From Streptomyces anulatus (GTDB lineage Bacteria > Actinomycetota > Actinomycetes > Streptomycetales > Streptomycetaceae), in assembly GCF_014650675.1 (NCBI RefSeq), contig NZ_BMVK01000005.1, forward strand, positions 478,032 to 542,031: a DNA stretch of 64,000 nucleotides, given 5' to 3'. The notes beneath the pieces were generated by a model. The model was not told the origin of the DNA. It did no database searches and saw only the letters and a list, made by a program, of their open reading frames with translations. This document shows positions 1 through 8,463 of this stretch, piece after piece; positions within the stretch are counted from its first letter, which is position 1; every line of letters starts with the position of its first letter. The translations under genes and the position numbers were made by a program.

Positions 1-343
1 GGCCAAGCTCCAGTCCGACAAGAGCATCGACGCGGTCGTCACCCTCGGGGCCCCCTTCGCCGACGCGGCCGTCCAGGCCAAGCAGACCGCCGGCAGCAAG
101 GCCGAGATCGACACCTTCGACCTGAACGCCAAGGTCGCCACCGGCCTCCAGACCGACAAGCTCGGCTTCGCCGTCGACCAGCAGCCCTACCTCCAGGGCT
201 ACGAGGCCGTCGACCTGCTCTGGCTCTACCGCTACAACCGCAACGTCCTCGGCGGCGGCCTCCCCGTCCTGACCGGCCCGCAGATCATCACCAAGGACGA
301 CGCGGACGCCCTGGCCGACTACACCAAGCGGGGCACGCGATGA
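1..343 (+). CDS. Sugar ABC transporter substrate-binding protein (C-terminal end, partial)
   Basis: This is the last 113 codons of an extracellular sugar-binding protein of the RbsB-like (periplasmic binding protein type 1) class, open at the left edge and read from base 2. The segment DAVVTLGAPFADAAVQAK followed by a Gln-rich stretch (GFAVDQQPYLQGYEAVDLLW) is the usual C-lobe pattern in which the protein closes over a pentose or hexose. It ends in a 4-nt ATGA overlap with the permease gene, so it belongs to the same operon. The sugar cannot be told from this fragment. The family call is firm because of the fragment and its neighbours; the signal peptide and lipobox lie outside the window. 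Confidence 0.85.
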   Translation, partial: AKLQSDKSIDAVVTLGAPFADAAVQAKQTAGSKAEIDTFDLNAKVATGLQTDKLGFAVDQQPYLQGYEAVDLLWLYRYNRNVLGGGLPVLTGPQIITKDDADALADYTKRGTR

Positions 344-1386
344 GCGGCTCCACCGCCGCCCCCGACCAGCTGGACGAGCGGCTGGTGCGCACCTCGCCGC
401 TGCGCAAGCTGCTCGGCCGCCCCGAGCTCGGCTCGGTCGTCGGCGCGGCGGCCGTCTTCCTGTTCTTCGCGATCGTCGCCGACAGCTTCCTCCAGGCCTC
501 CAGCCTCGGCACCGTGCTGTACGCGGCCTCCGTCCTCGGCATCATGGCCGCACCGGTCGCCCTGCTGATGATCGGCGGCGAGTTCGACCTGTCCGCCGGC
601 GTCATGGTGACCAGCTCCGCGCTGATCTCCTCGATGTTCAGCTACCAGATGACGGCCAACGTCTGGGTCGGCGTCTTCGTGTCGCTGCTGGTCACGCTCG
701 CCATCGGCGCGTTCAACGGCTTCATGCTGACCCGCACCAAACTGCCGAGCTTCATCATCACGCTCGGCACGTTCCTGATGCTGACCGGCCTGAACCTCGG
801 CTTCACCAAGCTCATCAGCGGCACCGTCTCCACCAAGGCCATCGGCGACATGGAGGGCTTCGACTCGGCCCGCGCGCTGTTCGCCTCGACGCTGACCCTC
901 GGCGGCGTCGAGTTCAAGGTGACGATCCTGTGGTGGGCGGCGCTCGTCGGCGTGGCCACCTGGATCCTCCTCCGTACCCGCTTCGGCAACTGGATCTTCG
1001 CCGTCGGGGGCGAGGCTGACGCGGCCCGCGCGGTCGGCGTCCCGGTCATCCGCACCAAGATCGGGCTCTACCTGGGCGTCGCCTTCGCCGCCTGGGTCTC
1101 CGGCCAGCACCTGCTGTTCAGCTACGACGTCGTCCAGTCCGGCGAGGGCGTCGGCAACGAGCTGACGTACATCATCGCCGCCGTCATCGGCGGCTGCCTG
1201 ATCACCGGCGGCTACGGCTCCGCGATCGGCTCGGCCGTCGGCGCCTTCATCTTCGGCATGACCAGCAAGGGCATCGTGTACGCCGAGTGGAACCCGGACT
1301 GGTTCAAATTCTTCCTGGGAGCGATGCTGCTCCTGGCCACCCTGCTCAACGCGTGGGTGCGCAAGCGCGCGGAGGCGACGGCATGA
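340..1386 (+). CDS. Sugar ABC transporter permease (BPD_transp_2 family)
   Basis: The product is a 348-residue integral membrane permease of the ribose/fructose/xylose ABC class. It has about ten hydrophobic segments starting near residue 35. The stretch LMIGGEFDLSAGVMVTSSAL around residues 76-95 is the family's conserved loop (consensus GGIDLSVG), and LRTRFGNWIFAVGGEADAARAVGV is the conserved cytoplasmic coupling loop. The start overlaps the binding-protein stop and the stop overlaps the ATPase start, each by 4 nt, which indicates translational coupling. It forms the membrane channel for the sugar delivered by the upstream binding protein. Confidence 0.92.
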   Translation: MSGSTAAPDQLDERLVRTSPLRKLLGRPELGSVVGAAAVFLFFAIVADSFLQASSLGTVLYAASVLGIMAAPVALLMIGGEFDLSAGVMVTSSALISSMFSYQMTANVWVGVFVSLLVTLAIGAFNGFMLTRTKLPSFIITLGTFLMLTGLNLGFTKLISGTVSTKAIGDMEGFDSARALFASTLTLGGVEFKVTILWWAALVGVATWILLRTRFGNWIFAVGGEADAARAVGVPVIRTKIGLYLGVAFAAWVSGQHLLFSYDVVQSGEGVGNELTYIIAAVIGGCLITGGYGSAIGSAVGAFIFGMTSKGIVYAEWNPDWFKFFLGAMLLLATLLNAWVRKRAEATA

Positions 1387-2240
1387 CGGCCACCCCTGAA
1401 GACCCTGCCGGAGCGACCGCCGGACCGCTGGTCGAGCTGGATGACGTGTCCAAGTTCTACGGGAACATCAAGGCCCTGGAACATGTCTCGCTGGAGGTCC
1501 ACGCGGGCGAGATCACCTGCGTCCTCGGGGACAACGGCGCCGGCAAGTCCACCCTCATCAAGATCATCGCGGGGCTGCACCGGCACGACGCCGGACGCTT
1601 CCTGATCGACGGCGAGGAGACCGCGCTCGCCAACCCGCGCGACGCCCTGGACCGGGGCATCGCCACCGTCTACCAGGACCTCGCCGTCGTCCCGCTGATG
1701 CCGGTCTGGCGGAACTTCTTCCTCGGCTCCGAGCCCACCCTCGGCTTCGGTCCCTTCAAGCGCCTCGACGTCCGGAAGATGCGCGAGACGACCCGTACCG
1801 AACTGCTGCGCATGGGCATCGACCTCCGCGACGTCGACCAGCCCATCGGCACCCTGTCCGGCGGCGAGCGCCAGTGCGTGGCCATCGCCCGCGCCGTCTA
1901 CTTCGGCGCGAAGGTCCTGGTCCTGGACGAGCCGACCGCCGCCCTCGGCGTCAAGCAGTCCGGCGTGGTCCTCAAGTACGTGGCGGCCGCCCGCGACGCC
2001 GGCCTCGGCGTGGTCCTCATCACGCACAACCCGCACCACGCCCACCTCGTCGGCGACCGCTTCATCCTCCTCAAGCGCGGCGCGATGTCCGGCAGCCACA
2101 CCAAGGACGACGTCACGCTGGACGAGCTGACCCGGCAGATGGCGGGCGGCAGCGAGCTGGAGGAGCTCAGCCACGAGCTGGAACGCACCCCGACCCCCAC
2201 CCTCCCGGGCGCCCACGGCACGAAGGACGAGACTCCCTGA
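1383..2240 (+). CDS. Sugar ABC transporter ATP-binding protein, single ABC domain
   Basis: This 285-residue cytoplasmic ATPase energises the upstream permease. It shows Walker A (GDNGAGKST), the Q-loop region (ATVYQDLAVVPLMPVWRNFF), the signature LSGGERQ and Walker B with catalytic Glu (VLVLDEPTAAL). I chose the ATG at 1383 because it makes a GCATGA overlap with the permease stop; an upstream in-frame start at 1287 would lie inside the permease. RbsA/XylG-type partners normally carry two fused ABC domains near 500 residues. This one has a single domain, as in FrcA of fructose transporters, so it probably works as a homodimer. Confidence 0.92.
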   Translation: MTATPEDPAGATAGPLVELDDVSKFYGNIKALEHVSLEVHAGEITCVLGDNGAGKSTLIKIIAGLHRHDAGRFLIDGEETALANPRDALDRGIATVYQDLAVVPLMPVWRNFFLGSEPTLGFGPFKRLDVRKMRETTRTELLRMGIDLRDVDQPIGTLSGGERQCVAIARAVYFGAKVLVLDEPTAALGVKQSGVVLKYVAAARDAGLGVVLITHNPHHAHLVGDRFILLKRGAMSGSHTKDDVTLDELTRQMAGGSELEELSHELERTPTPTLPGAHGTKDETP

Positions 2241-2373
2241 GCGGCGACCGCCCCGGCGCGGCCGACCCCGCCCACCGGCCCCCGGGGGCCGGGCAGTGGC
2301 AGAATCGAGCCCGGCGGGCGCCGTCCGCCACCGGCCGCGACAGCGGCCCGGCCCCCCAGACCCCGCAGGGACG

Positions 2374-3540
2374 ATGAGCACGTACCGCGACTTCGCACAC
2401 CGCGGCTCCGCCCGCGCCACCGTCCTCAAGACCGTCGGCACCAAGGAACGCCGCTCGCACCTCACCGCCCCCCGGGTCCCCACGGTCGGGATCGACATCG
2501 GCGGCACCAAGGTGATGGCGGGCGTCGTGGACGCCGACGGCAACATCCTGGAACAGCTCCGCACCGAGACGCCCGACAAGTCCAAGAGCCCCAAGGTCGT
2601 CGAGGACACCATCGTCGAACTGGTCCTGGACCTCTCCGACCGCCACGACGTCCACGCGGTGGGTATCGGCGCGGCCGGCTGGGTGGACGCCGACCGCTCC
2701 AAGGTCCTGTTCGCCCCGCACCTCGCCTGGCGCGACGAACCCCTGCGCGACGCCATCGCCTCCCGCCTCGTCGTCCCCGTCATGGTCGACAACGACGCCA
2801 ACACGGCGGCCTGGGCGGAATGGCGCTTCGGAGCGGGCCGGGGCGAGGACCACCTCGTCATGATCACCCTCGGTACGGGCATCGGCGGCGCGATCCTGGA
2901 GGACGGCCAGGTCAAGCGCGGCAAGTACGGCGTGGCCGGTGAGTTCGGCCACATGCAGGTCGTGCCGTCCGGCCACCGCTGCCCCTGCGGCAACCGGGGC
3001 TGCTGGGAGCAGTACAGCTCCGGCAACGCCCTGGTCCGCGAGGCCAGGGAACTGGCCGCCGCCGACTCCCCGGTCGCGCACTACCTGCTGGACCGGGTGA
3101 AGGGGAACGTCTCCGACATCACCGGGCCGCTCATCACCGAACTGGCCCGGGAGGGCGATGCGATGTGCATCGAACTCCTCCAGGACATCGGTCAGTGGCT
3201 CGGCATCGGCATCGCCAATCTGGCCGCCGCGCTCGACCCCTCCTGCTTCGTGATCGGAGGCGGTGTAAGCGCCGCCGACGACCTTCTGATCAACCCCGCC
3301 CGGGACGCCTTCAAGCGTCACCTCACCGGCCGCGGCTACCGCCCCGAGGCCCGGATCGCGAAGGCGCAGCTCGGCCCCGAGGCGGGTATGGTCGGCGCCG
3401 CGGACCTGGCCAGGCTGGTCGCCCGCCGATTCCGCCGGGCCAACCGGCGGCGCGTCGAGCGGTACGAGCGGTACGCCCAGATCTACGACCAGGCGGCGAG
3501 CACCATCCGCAACACGCGCTCCACCCGTACCGCTGACTGA
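2374..3540 (+). CDS. ROK-family sugar kinase
   Basis: The 388-residue product is a ROK-family kinase that would phosphorylate a hexose inside the cell. Visible motifs are the phosphate-binding VGIDIGGTK near residues 38-46, the catalytic-region VMVDNDANTAAWAE, and the ROK zinc motif with three cysteines in CPCGNRGCWEQYSSG. There is no N-terminal winged helix, so it is an enzyme rather than a NagC/XylR-type repressor. The start at 2374 follows GCAGGGACG; an earlier in-frame ATG at 2296 would add a low-complexity leader. It lies 133 nt after the ABC ATPase, the same order as FrcB-C-A-K operons, which suggests the transported sugar is its substrate. The gap contains a self-complementary 18-nt G/C block at 2275-2292 that may attenuate readthrough. 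Confidence 0.88.
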   Translation: MSTYRDFAHRGSARATVLKTVGTKERRSHLTAPRVPTVGIDIGGTKVMAGVVDADGNILEQLRTETPDKSKSPKVVEDTIVELVLDLSDRHDVHAVGIGAAGWVDADRSKVLFAPHLAWRDEPLRDAIASRLVVPVMVDNDANTAAWAEWRFGAGRGEDHLVMITLGTGIGGAILEDGQVKRGKYGVAGEFGHMQVVPSGHRCPCGNRGCWEQYSSGNALVREARELAAADSPVAHYLLDRVKGNVSDITGPLITELAREGDAMCIELLQDIGQWLGIGIANLAAALDPSCFVIGGGVSAADDLLINPARDAFKRHLTGRGYRPEARIAKAQLGPEAGMVGAADLARLVARRFRRANRRRVERYERYAQIYDQAASTIRNTRSTRTAD

Positions 3541-3611
3541 ACCGCAGCCGCCCTTTCCGGCGTCCACCCTTCAGTACGCCGTCACCGCAGCACCTTAGGG
3601 ACCACCTGATC

Positions 3612-4208
3612 ATGATCGCAGCCGAGCACCCCGTGGTGCCGCACCAGTCGGAGTCTCCGGGCGACGGCGAGGGCAAGCCGCCCGAGGACCGGCGGCATGT
3701 GTTCAAGCGGCGTTTCATCACCGCGACGATCATCGTGCTGCTGATCGGCATCCCGGCCGGCTACCTGCTGATCTCGGCCGGTCAGAGCCGCCGCTCGGGC
3801 CAGGACAAGGAGGCCGAGGCGGCCGCCCAGGGGCTCCGCGAGGGCTGGCCCTCCAAGATGCAGCGCCGGATCTTCGAGATCCCGATCCCCGGCAACGGGC
3901 AGGGCGTCCAGTACTACGAGACCAACAACTGGAAGGCCAGCCGGATGTACGCGAAGTTCCGGACGACCTCCGCCGGTCTCGACCGCTTCCTGACCGGGGT
4001 GGGCACCGGACGCGCGGCGCTGGAGCCCGACACGATCGACATCAGCCCCCGGGACGTCAAGATCACCGGCTGGTCCTTCGGCCCGGGCGAGGAATGGGCC
4101 AGCACCACGCACAAGAACAAGAAGCCGCGCCCGACCCAGAACATCACGGTCAACATGACCGACCCGGCCAGCCCGGTCGTGTACGTCGTCTCCGCGGCGA
4201 CCCCCTGA
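3612..4208 (+). CDS. Single-pass membrane protein of unknown function
   Basis: I do not recognise a named family. The 198-residue protein has a polar N-terminus rich in Glu/Pro, a basic stretch HVFKRRF, one hydrophobic helix (about residues 38-56) and then a polar extracytoplasmic domain. The domain contains a YYETNNWKASRMYAKF region and a strand-rich end (ITVNMTDPASPVVYVV). The topology is N-in, C-out by the positive-inside rule. It starts 71 nt after the ROK kinase on the same strand and ends just before a strong hairpin, so it may be the last gene of that transcript. A role in sugar uptake is only a guess from position. Confidence 0.75.
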   Translation: MIAAEHPVVPHQSESPGDGEGKPPEDRRHVFKRRFITATIIVLLIGIPAGYLLISAGQSRRSGQDKEAEAAAQGLREGWPSKMQRRIFEIPIPGNGQGVQYYETNNWKASRMYAKFRTTSAGLDRFLTGVGTGRAALEPDTIDISPRDVKITGWSFGPGEEWASTTHKNKKPRPTQNITVNMTDPASPVVYVVSAATP

Positions 4209-4293
4209 CCGGGAGCCTCTGAGCACGTCGACCCGGCTCCGGGTGTGCCGCGCCGCCACCGAGCGCATCGACCCGGTGGCGCCACGCGTGTTT

Positions 4294-4324
4294 CGGCCCC
4301 GGCGGTGATCCACCGCCGGGGCCG
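4294..4324 (+). terminator. Perfect 14-bp stem-loop, putative terminator
   Basis: The arms 4294-4307 and 4311-4324 are exactly complementary and enclose a 3-nt loop (ATC). There is no T-run, as is usual in Streptomyces. It lies 86 nt after the membrane-protein stop and would end the sugar-operon transcript. Confidence 0.75.
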
Positions 4325-4644
4325 CCGTGTGTCCGCGTGCTGTGCCCGCGTGCGGTCGTGTGCGCGGGCGCTCTACCGTGTCCCGCGCGTCATCCTCGCC
4401 GTCGGCCTGCCCCGACCGGCCGGATTGCGTCGCGCCTGCGCGGCTTCGAGCCGTGTGGGCCCGGAAGGACGCCGAACACCCTGCTCCGATGACGGCTGAA
4501 ATCCGTCGACGCAGGGGCAAACATCCTGCGGGCGCGATCATCGTATCGAGCTAATGTCAGCGGATTTCCTTGGTCCGGAGGCCGGAGGGGACCTTAGTGT
4601 TCCCCTGGATCTGATCTGGAGGGATTCCCCTTCATATCGCCCCT

Positions 4645-4674
4645 TTGCCTCACTTTTTCATCCTTTCGTAGGTT
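4645..4674 (+). promoter_or_regulatory. Putative promoter of the 2-methylisoborneol operon
   Basis: TTGCCT at 4645-4650 and TAGGTT at 4669-4674 are separated by 18 bases, a good fit to the Streptomyces housekeeping -35/-10 pattern. Transcription would start near 4681, leaving a leader of about 40 nt with the Shine-Dalgarno AAGGAGAG at 4706-4713. Read from sequence only. Confidence 0.5.
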
Positions 4675-4721
4675 CGCGTCCGCTATGCGCGTTCCCGCTC
4701 CGACCAAGGAGAGCCTGCCCG

Positions 4722-6134
4722 ATGACTGTTGACTCGAGCTCGGAAGCGCGGCTGGAAGTGCCCCGCCAGTCCAGCCTGGGGACGGCCGCCGCCCGCAACC
4801 TCGCCAGCACGACGAAGTCCGCCCCGCAGATGCAGGAGATCACCTCCCGTTGGCTGCTGCGGATGCTTCCCTGGGTCGAGACCAAGGGCGGCGCCTACCG
4901 GGTCAACCGGCGGCTCACCTTCACCGTGGGCGACGGGCGGGTGGAGTTCGTCCAGGACGGGTCCGCGGTCCGGGTCATCCCCCAGGAGCTGGGCGAACTG
5001 GCCCTGCTGCGGGACTTCGACGACGCCGAGGTGCTGACGGCCATCGCCGACCGGTGCGTCCAGCGTGATTTCCGGGCGGGGGAGACGCTGGTCGAGCGGG
5101 GCACGGCCGCGGACCAGCTCCATCTGATCGCGCACGGCCGGATCGGCCAGACCTCCGCCGGCAGCTACGGCGACGAGGTCACCCTGGACGTCCTGGCGGA
5201 CGGCGACCGCTTCGGCGAGCACGCCCTGCTGGACGACGACGCCCGGTGGACGCAGACCGCCACCGCCGAGACCTCGGGCACGCTGCTCACCCTGTCCCGC
5301 GCCGACTTCGCGGCCGTCGTGGCGAACTCGCCGGACCTCCGGACCCACCTCGCCGAGTTCACCGCGCGCTCCGGGCAGCGGCAGAACCACCGCGGTGAGG
5401 CGGAGATCGCGATGTCGGCCGGCCATGTCGGCGAGCACGATCTGCCCGGAGCGTTCGCCGACTACGAACTGAAGCCGCGCGAGTACGAACTCTCGGTCGC
5501 CCAGACCATTCTGCGGGTCCACACCAGGGTCGCCGACCTCTACAACGGCCCGATGAACCAGACCGAGGAACAGCTCAGGCTCACCATCGAGGCGCTGCGG
5601 GAGCGCCAGGAGCACGAGCTGATCAACAACCGGGAGTTCGGCCTGCTCCACAACGCCGACTTCAAGCAGCGCGTCCAGACGCATTCCGGCCCGCCGACCC
5701 CGGACGACCTGGACGAGCTGCTCTGCCGCCGCCGGGGCACCAAGTTCTTCCTCGCGCACCCCCGGACGATCGCGGCGATGGGGCGCGAGTTCAACGCGCG
5801 CGGCCTCTACCCCGACCACACCGACCTCGGTGGCCAGCAGGTTCCCGCCTGGCGCGGTGTGCCGATCCTGCCCTGCGGCAAGATCCCCATCACCCCGGAG
5901 AGGACCAGCTCGATCCTCGCCATGCGTACCGGCGAGGAGAACCAGGGCGTCATCGGTCTGCGGCAGACCGGCCTGCCGGACGAGTACGAACCGGGCCTCT
6001 CGGTCCGCTTCATGGGCATCGACGAAAAGGCGATCATCTCCTACCTCGTCAGCACCTACTACTCCGCCGCCATCCTCGTGCCCGACGCGGTCGGTGTCCT
6101 GGAGAACGTGCAGATCGCCAACTGGCCCAGGTAG
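4722..6134 (+). CDS. cnb: Family 2B encapsulin shell protein with cyclic-nucleotide-binding domain (EshA-like)
   Basis: The 470-residue protein belongs to the EshA/SCO7699 group, annotated for years as cyclic-nucleotide-binding proteins and now known as family 2B encapsulins that assemble into protein shells. A cNMP-binding beta-barrel lies at about residues 95-210, including FGEHALLDDDARW near 164-176, which matches the phosphate-binding cassette in outline. Capsid-fold segments flank it: an N-terminal arm and E-loop before, and the P and A domains after residue 280 (for example FFLAHPRTIAAMGREFNARG and PILPCGKIPI). The start at 4722 has an AAGGAGAG site 8 bases upstream; the longer frame from 4554 runs through the promoter. 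It is the first gene of an operon with the terpene cyclase and methyltransferase, so it should encapsulate the cyclase. Whether it binds cAMP is not shown. Confidence 0.9.
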   Translation: MTVDSSSEARLEVPRQSSLGTAAARNLASTTKSAPQMQEITSRWLLRMLPWVETKGGAYRVNRRLTFTVGDGRVEFVQDGSAVRVIPQELGELALLRDFDDAEVLTAIADRCVQRDFRAGETLVERGTAADQLHLIAHGRIGQTSAGSYGDEVTLDVLADGDRFGEHALLDDDARWTQTATAETSGTLLTLSRADFAAVVANSPDLRTHLAEFTARSGQRQNHRGEAEIAMSAGHVGEHDLPGAFADYELKPREYELSVAQTILRVHTRVADLYNGPMNQTEEQLRLTIEALRERQEHELINNREFGLLHNADFKQRVQTHSGPPTPDDLDELLCRRRGTKFFLAHPRTIAAMGREFNARGLYPDHTDLGGQQVPAWRGVPILPCGKIPITPERTSSILAMRTGEENQGVIGLRQTGLPDEYEPGLSVRFMGIDEKAIISYLVSTYYSAAILVPDAVGVLENVQIANWPR

Positions 6135-6224
6135 TGGTCGCGGCCCACGTGGCCCGGCCCCGCGAAGCGGGCCGCCTGCCCGGACGCCGTAGAACACCCT
6201 CCCCCCCACCAAGGAGAGCCACGC

Positions 6225-7535
6225 ATGCCCGTGCCCGAGCTGCCACCTCCGCAGTCGAGCCTGCCGGAGGCCGTCACCCGCTTCGGGGCGACCGTGCTCG
6301 GCGCGGTCGCGGCTCGCGCCCATGACACCGACGCCGTCGGCGGGCCGACCGGCGGACGCCCCCTGCCGGGCCCGCCCGCCGGGCTGCCCTTCGGCCCGCC
6401 GGCCACCGCCGTACCGCCGACCGCCGTACCGGTGACCGATGCGCCCGGGCAGGGCGTCGGGCTGGAGCGGCTGCTGCGCGGGCCCCACGGCCTGGGCACG
6501 GCCGGGCTGCGGCTGGCGCCCCGCGAGGAGCGTCCCGTAACGCCGGCCCCCCGGGAAGGCCGGCCGATCCCGGGTCTGTACCACCATCCGGTCCCCGAGC
6601 CCGACGAGGCGCGCGTCGACGAGGTCAGCCGGAGGATCAAGGCCTGGGCGCTGGACGAGGTCTCTCTGTACCCCGAGGAGTGGGAGGAGCAGTTCGACGG
6701 CTTCTCCGTGGGCCGCTACATGGTCGGATGCCATCCGGACGCGCCCACCGTCGACCACCTGATGCTCGCCACCCGTCTGATGGTCGCCGAGAACGCGGTG
6801 GACGACTGCTACTGCGAGGACCACGGCGGGTCACCCATCGGCCTGGGCGAGCGGCTTCTGCTCGCGCACACCGCGCTCGACCCCCTGTACACCGTGCGCG
6901 AGTACCAGCCGGAGTGGGCGGACTCGCTCCACGCGGACGCCCCCCGGCGCGCCTACCGCTCCGCCATGGACTACTTCGTCCGCGCGGCCGGGCCCTCCCA
7001 GGCGGACCGGCTCCGCCACGACATGGCGCGCCTGCACCTCGGGTATCTCGCCGAAGCGTCCTGGGCCCAACAGGACCAGGTCCCCGAGGTCTGGGAGTAC
7101 CTGGCGATGCGCCAGTTCAACAACTTCCGGCCCTGCCCCACCATCACCGACACCGTCGGCGGTTACGAGCTCCCGGCGGACCTGCACGCCCGGGCCGACA
7201 TGCAGAAGGTCATCGCCCTGGCCTCCAACGCCACGACGATCGTGAACGACCTCTACTCGTACACCAAGGAGCTCGACGCCCCGGGCCGGCACCTGAACCT
7301 GCCCGTCGTGATCGCCGAACGCGAGGGGCTGTCCGACCAGGACGCCTACCTCAAGTCGGTCGAGGTCCACAACGAGCTGATGCACGACTTCGAGACAGAG
7401 GCCGCGGCGCTGGCCACCGCCTGCCCCGTCCCGGCCGTGCAGCGCTTCCTGCGGGGCGTCGCCGCCTGGGTCGACGGCAATCACCACTGGCACCAATCGA
7501 ACACCTACCGCTACAGCCTGCCCGACTTCTGGTAG
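6225..7535 (+). CDS. tpc: 2-methylisoborneol synthase (encapsulated terpene cyclase)
   Basis: The enzyme cyclises 2-methyl-geranyl diphosphate to 2-methylisoborneol, the earthy-musty odorant. The class I terpene synthase signatures are clear: acidic motif DDCYCED at residues 193-199 (the form typical of this enzyme instead of DDxxD) and the Mg-binding NDLYSYTKE at 341-349. Residues 1-118 form a Pro/Gly/Ala-rich, apparently disordered extension that plain terpene synthases lack; it is thought to carry the cargo-loading signal for the shell. LERLLRGPHGLGTAGLRL at about 80-97 is the most ordered-looking segment in it. The total of 436 residues fits the family. It starts 90 nt after the encapsulin stop with a strong AAGGAGAG site. 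Confidence 0.95.
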   Translation: MPVPELPPPQSSLPEAVTRFGATVLGAVAARAHDTDAVGGPTGGRPLPGPPAGLPFGPPATAVPPTAVPVTDAPGQGVGLERLLRGPHGLGTAGLRLAPREERPVTPAPREGRPIPGLYHHPVPEPDEARVDEVSRRIKAWALDEVSLYPEEWEEQFDGFSVGRYMVGCHPDAPTVDHLMLATRLMVAENAVDDCYCEDHGGSPIGLGERLLLAHTALDPLYTVREYQPEWADSLHADAPRRAYRSAMDYFVRAAGPSQADRLRHDMARLHLGYLAEASWAQQDQVPEVWEYLAMRQFNNFRPCPTITDTVGGYELPADLHARADMQKVIALASNATTIVNDLYSYTKELDAPGRHLNLPVVIAEREGLSDQDAYLKSVEVHNELMHDFETEAAALATACPVPAVQRFLRGVAAWVDGNHHWHQSNTYRYSLPDFW

Positions 7536-7568
7536 GCCCCGACATCCGGCAAGAGATGGGAACCCTCT

Positions 7569-8447
7569 GTGACCAGCGCTGAACTCACCACCGCCCCCAC
7601 CCTGCGTATCCCCGGCCCCGCGACGCCCTACCAGGGAGACATCGCCCGCTACTGGGACGGGGAGGCCCGGCCCGTGAACCTGCGCCTCGGCGATGTCGAC
7701 GGCCTCTACCACCACCACTACGGCATCGGTGAGGTCGACACCGCTTCGCTCGGCAACCCCGAGGACAGCGAGAGCGAGAAGAAGCTGATCACCGAGCTCC
7801 ACCGGCTGGAGTCGGCCCAGGCCGAGTTCCTTCTGGGGCACCTCGGTGACATCGGGCGCGACGACACGCTGGTGGACGCGGGCTGCGGCCGGGGCGGCTC
7901 GATGGTGATGGCGCACCAGCGCTTCGGCTGTTCCGTGGAAGGCGTGACGCTGTCGGCCAAGCAGGCCGACTTCGCCAATGGGCGCGCCGCGGAACTGGGA
8001 ATCGGCGACCACGTCCGCGCCCGCGTCTGCAACATGCTCTCCACGCCCTTCGCGACCGGTTCCGCCGCGGCGTCGTGGAACAACGAGTCGAGCATGTACG
8101 TGGACCTGGACGACCTCTTCGCCGAGCACTCCCGCGTCCTGAAGGTCGGCGGTCGCTACGTGACCATCACCGGCTGCTGGAACCCGCGCTACGGCCAGCC
8201 CTCGAAGTGGGTCTCGCAGATCAACGCGCACTTCGAGTGCAACATCCACTCGCGCCGGGAGTACCTGCGCGCCATGGCCGACAACCGCCTCGTGCCGCAG
8301 GCCGTCATCGACCTCACCCCCGACACCCTGCCCTACTGGGAGCTGCGCGCCACGTCCTCGCTGGTCACGGGGATCGAGGACGCGTTCATCAACTCCTACC
8401 GGGACGGGTCCTTCCAGTACCTCCTCATCGCGGCCGACCGCGTCTGA
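7569..8447 (+). CDS. mtf: Geranyl diphosphate 2-C-methyltransferase
   Basis: This 292-residue SAM-dependent enzyme methylates C2 of geranyl diphosphate to give the C11 substrate of the neighbouring cyclase. SAM motif I is seen as LVDAGCGRGGSMVMAH from about residue 101. FGCSVEGVTLSAKQADFAN is motif II, and the aromatic/His-rich YHHHYGIGEVD near residue 50 is typical of GPP methyltransferases. It uses a GTG start after a weak GATGGGA site and lies 33 nt after the cyclase in the order shell-cyclase-methyltransferase, matching S. coelicolor SCO7699-7701. It seems to be the last gene of the operon, since a strong terminator follows 16 nt later. Confidence 0.94.
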   Translation: MTSAELTTAPTLRIPGPATPYQGDIARYWDGEARPVNLRLGDVDGLYHHHYGIGEVDTASLGNPEDSESEKKLITELHRLESAQAEFLLGHLGDIGRDDTLVDAGCGRGGSMVMAHQRFGCSVEGVTLSAKQADFANGRAAELGIGDHVRARVCNMLSTPFATGSAAASWNNESSMYVDLDDLFAEHSRVLKVGGRYVTITGCWNPRYGQPSKWVSQINAHFECNIHSRREYLRAMADNRLVPQAVIDLTPDTLPYWELRATSSLVTGIEDAFINSYRDGSFQYLLIAADRV

Positions 8448-8463
8448 CGGCGCCCGGTCCATC

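Larger units (their letters stand above)
4209..4721. other. 513-bp intergenic region before the 2-methylisoborneol operon
   Basis: This stretch holds no convincing gene. Short open frames here have weak codon bias and no ribosome-binding sites. It contains the terminator at 4294-4324. The last 160 bases are visibly richer in A/T than the surroundings and carry a promoter. An in-frame extension of the encapsulin gene to 4554 exists but crosses the promoter, so I treat it as untranslated. Confidence 0.6.

Noticed and set aside
4245..4554. Small plus-strand frames in the gap before the 2-methylisoborneol operon
   Set aside because: They cross a strong terminator, lack ribosome sites and give Arg/Ala/Pro-rich noise.
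4554..4721. N-terminal extension of the encapsulin by 56 residues
   Set aside because: It would translate the promoter and leader, has no ribosome site, and family members begin at the position used here.
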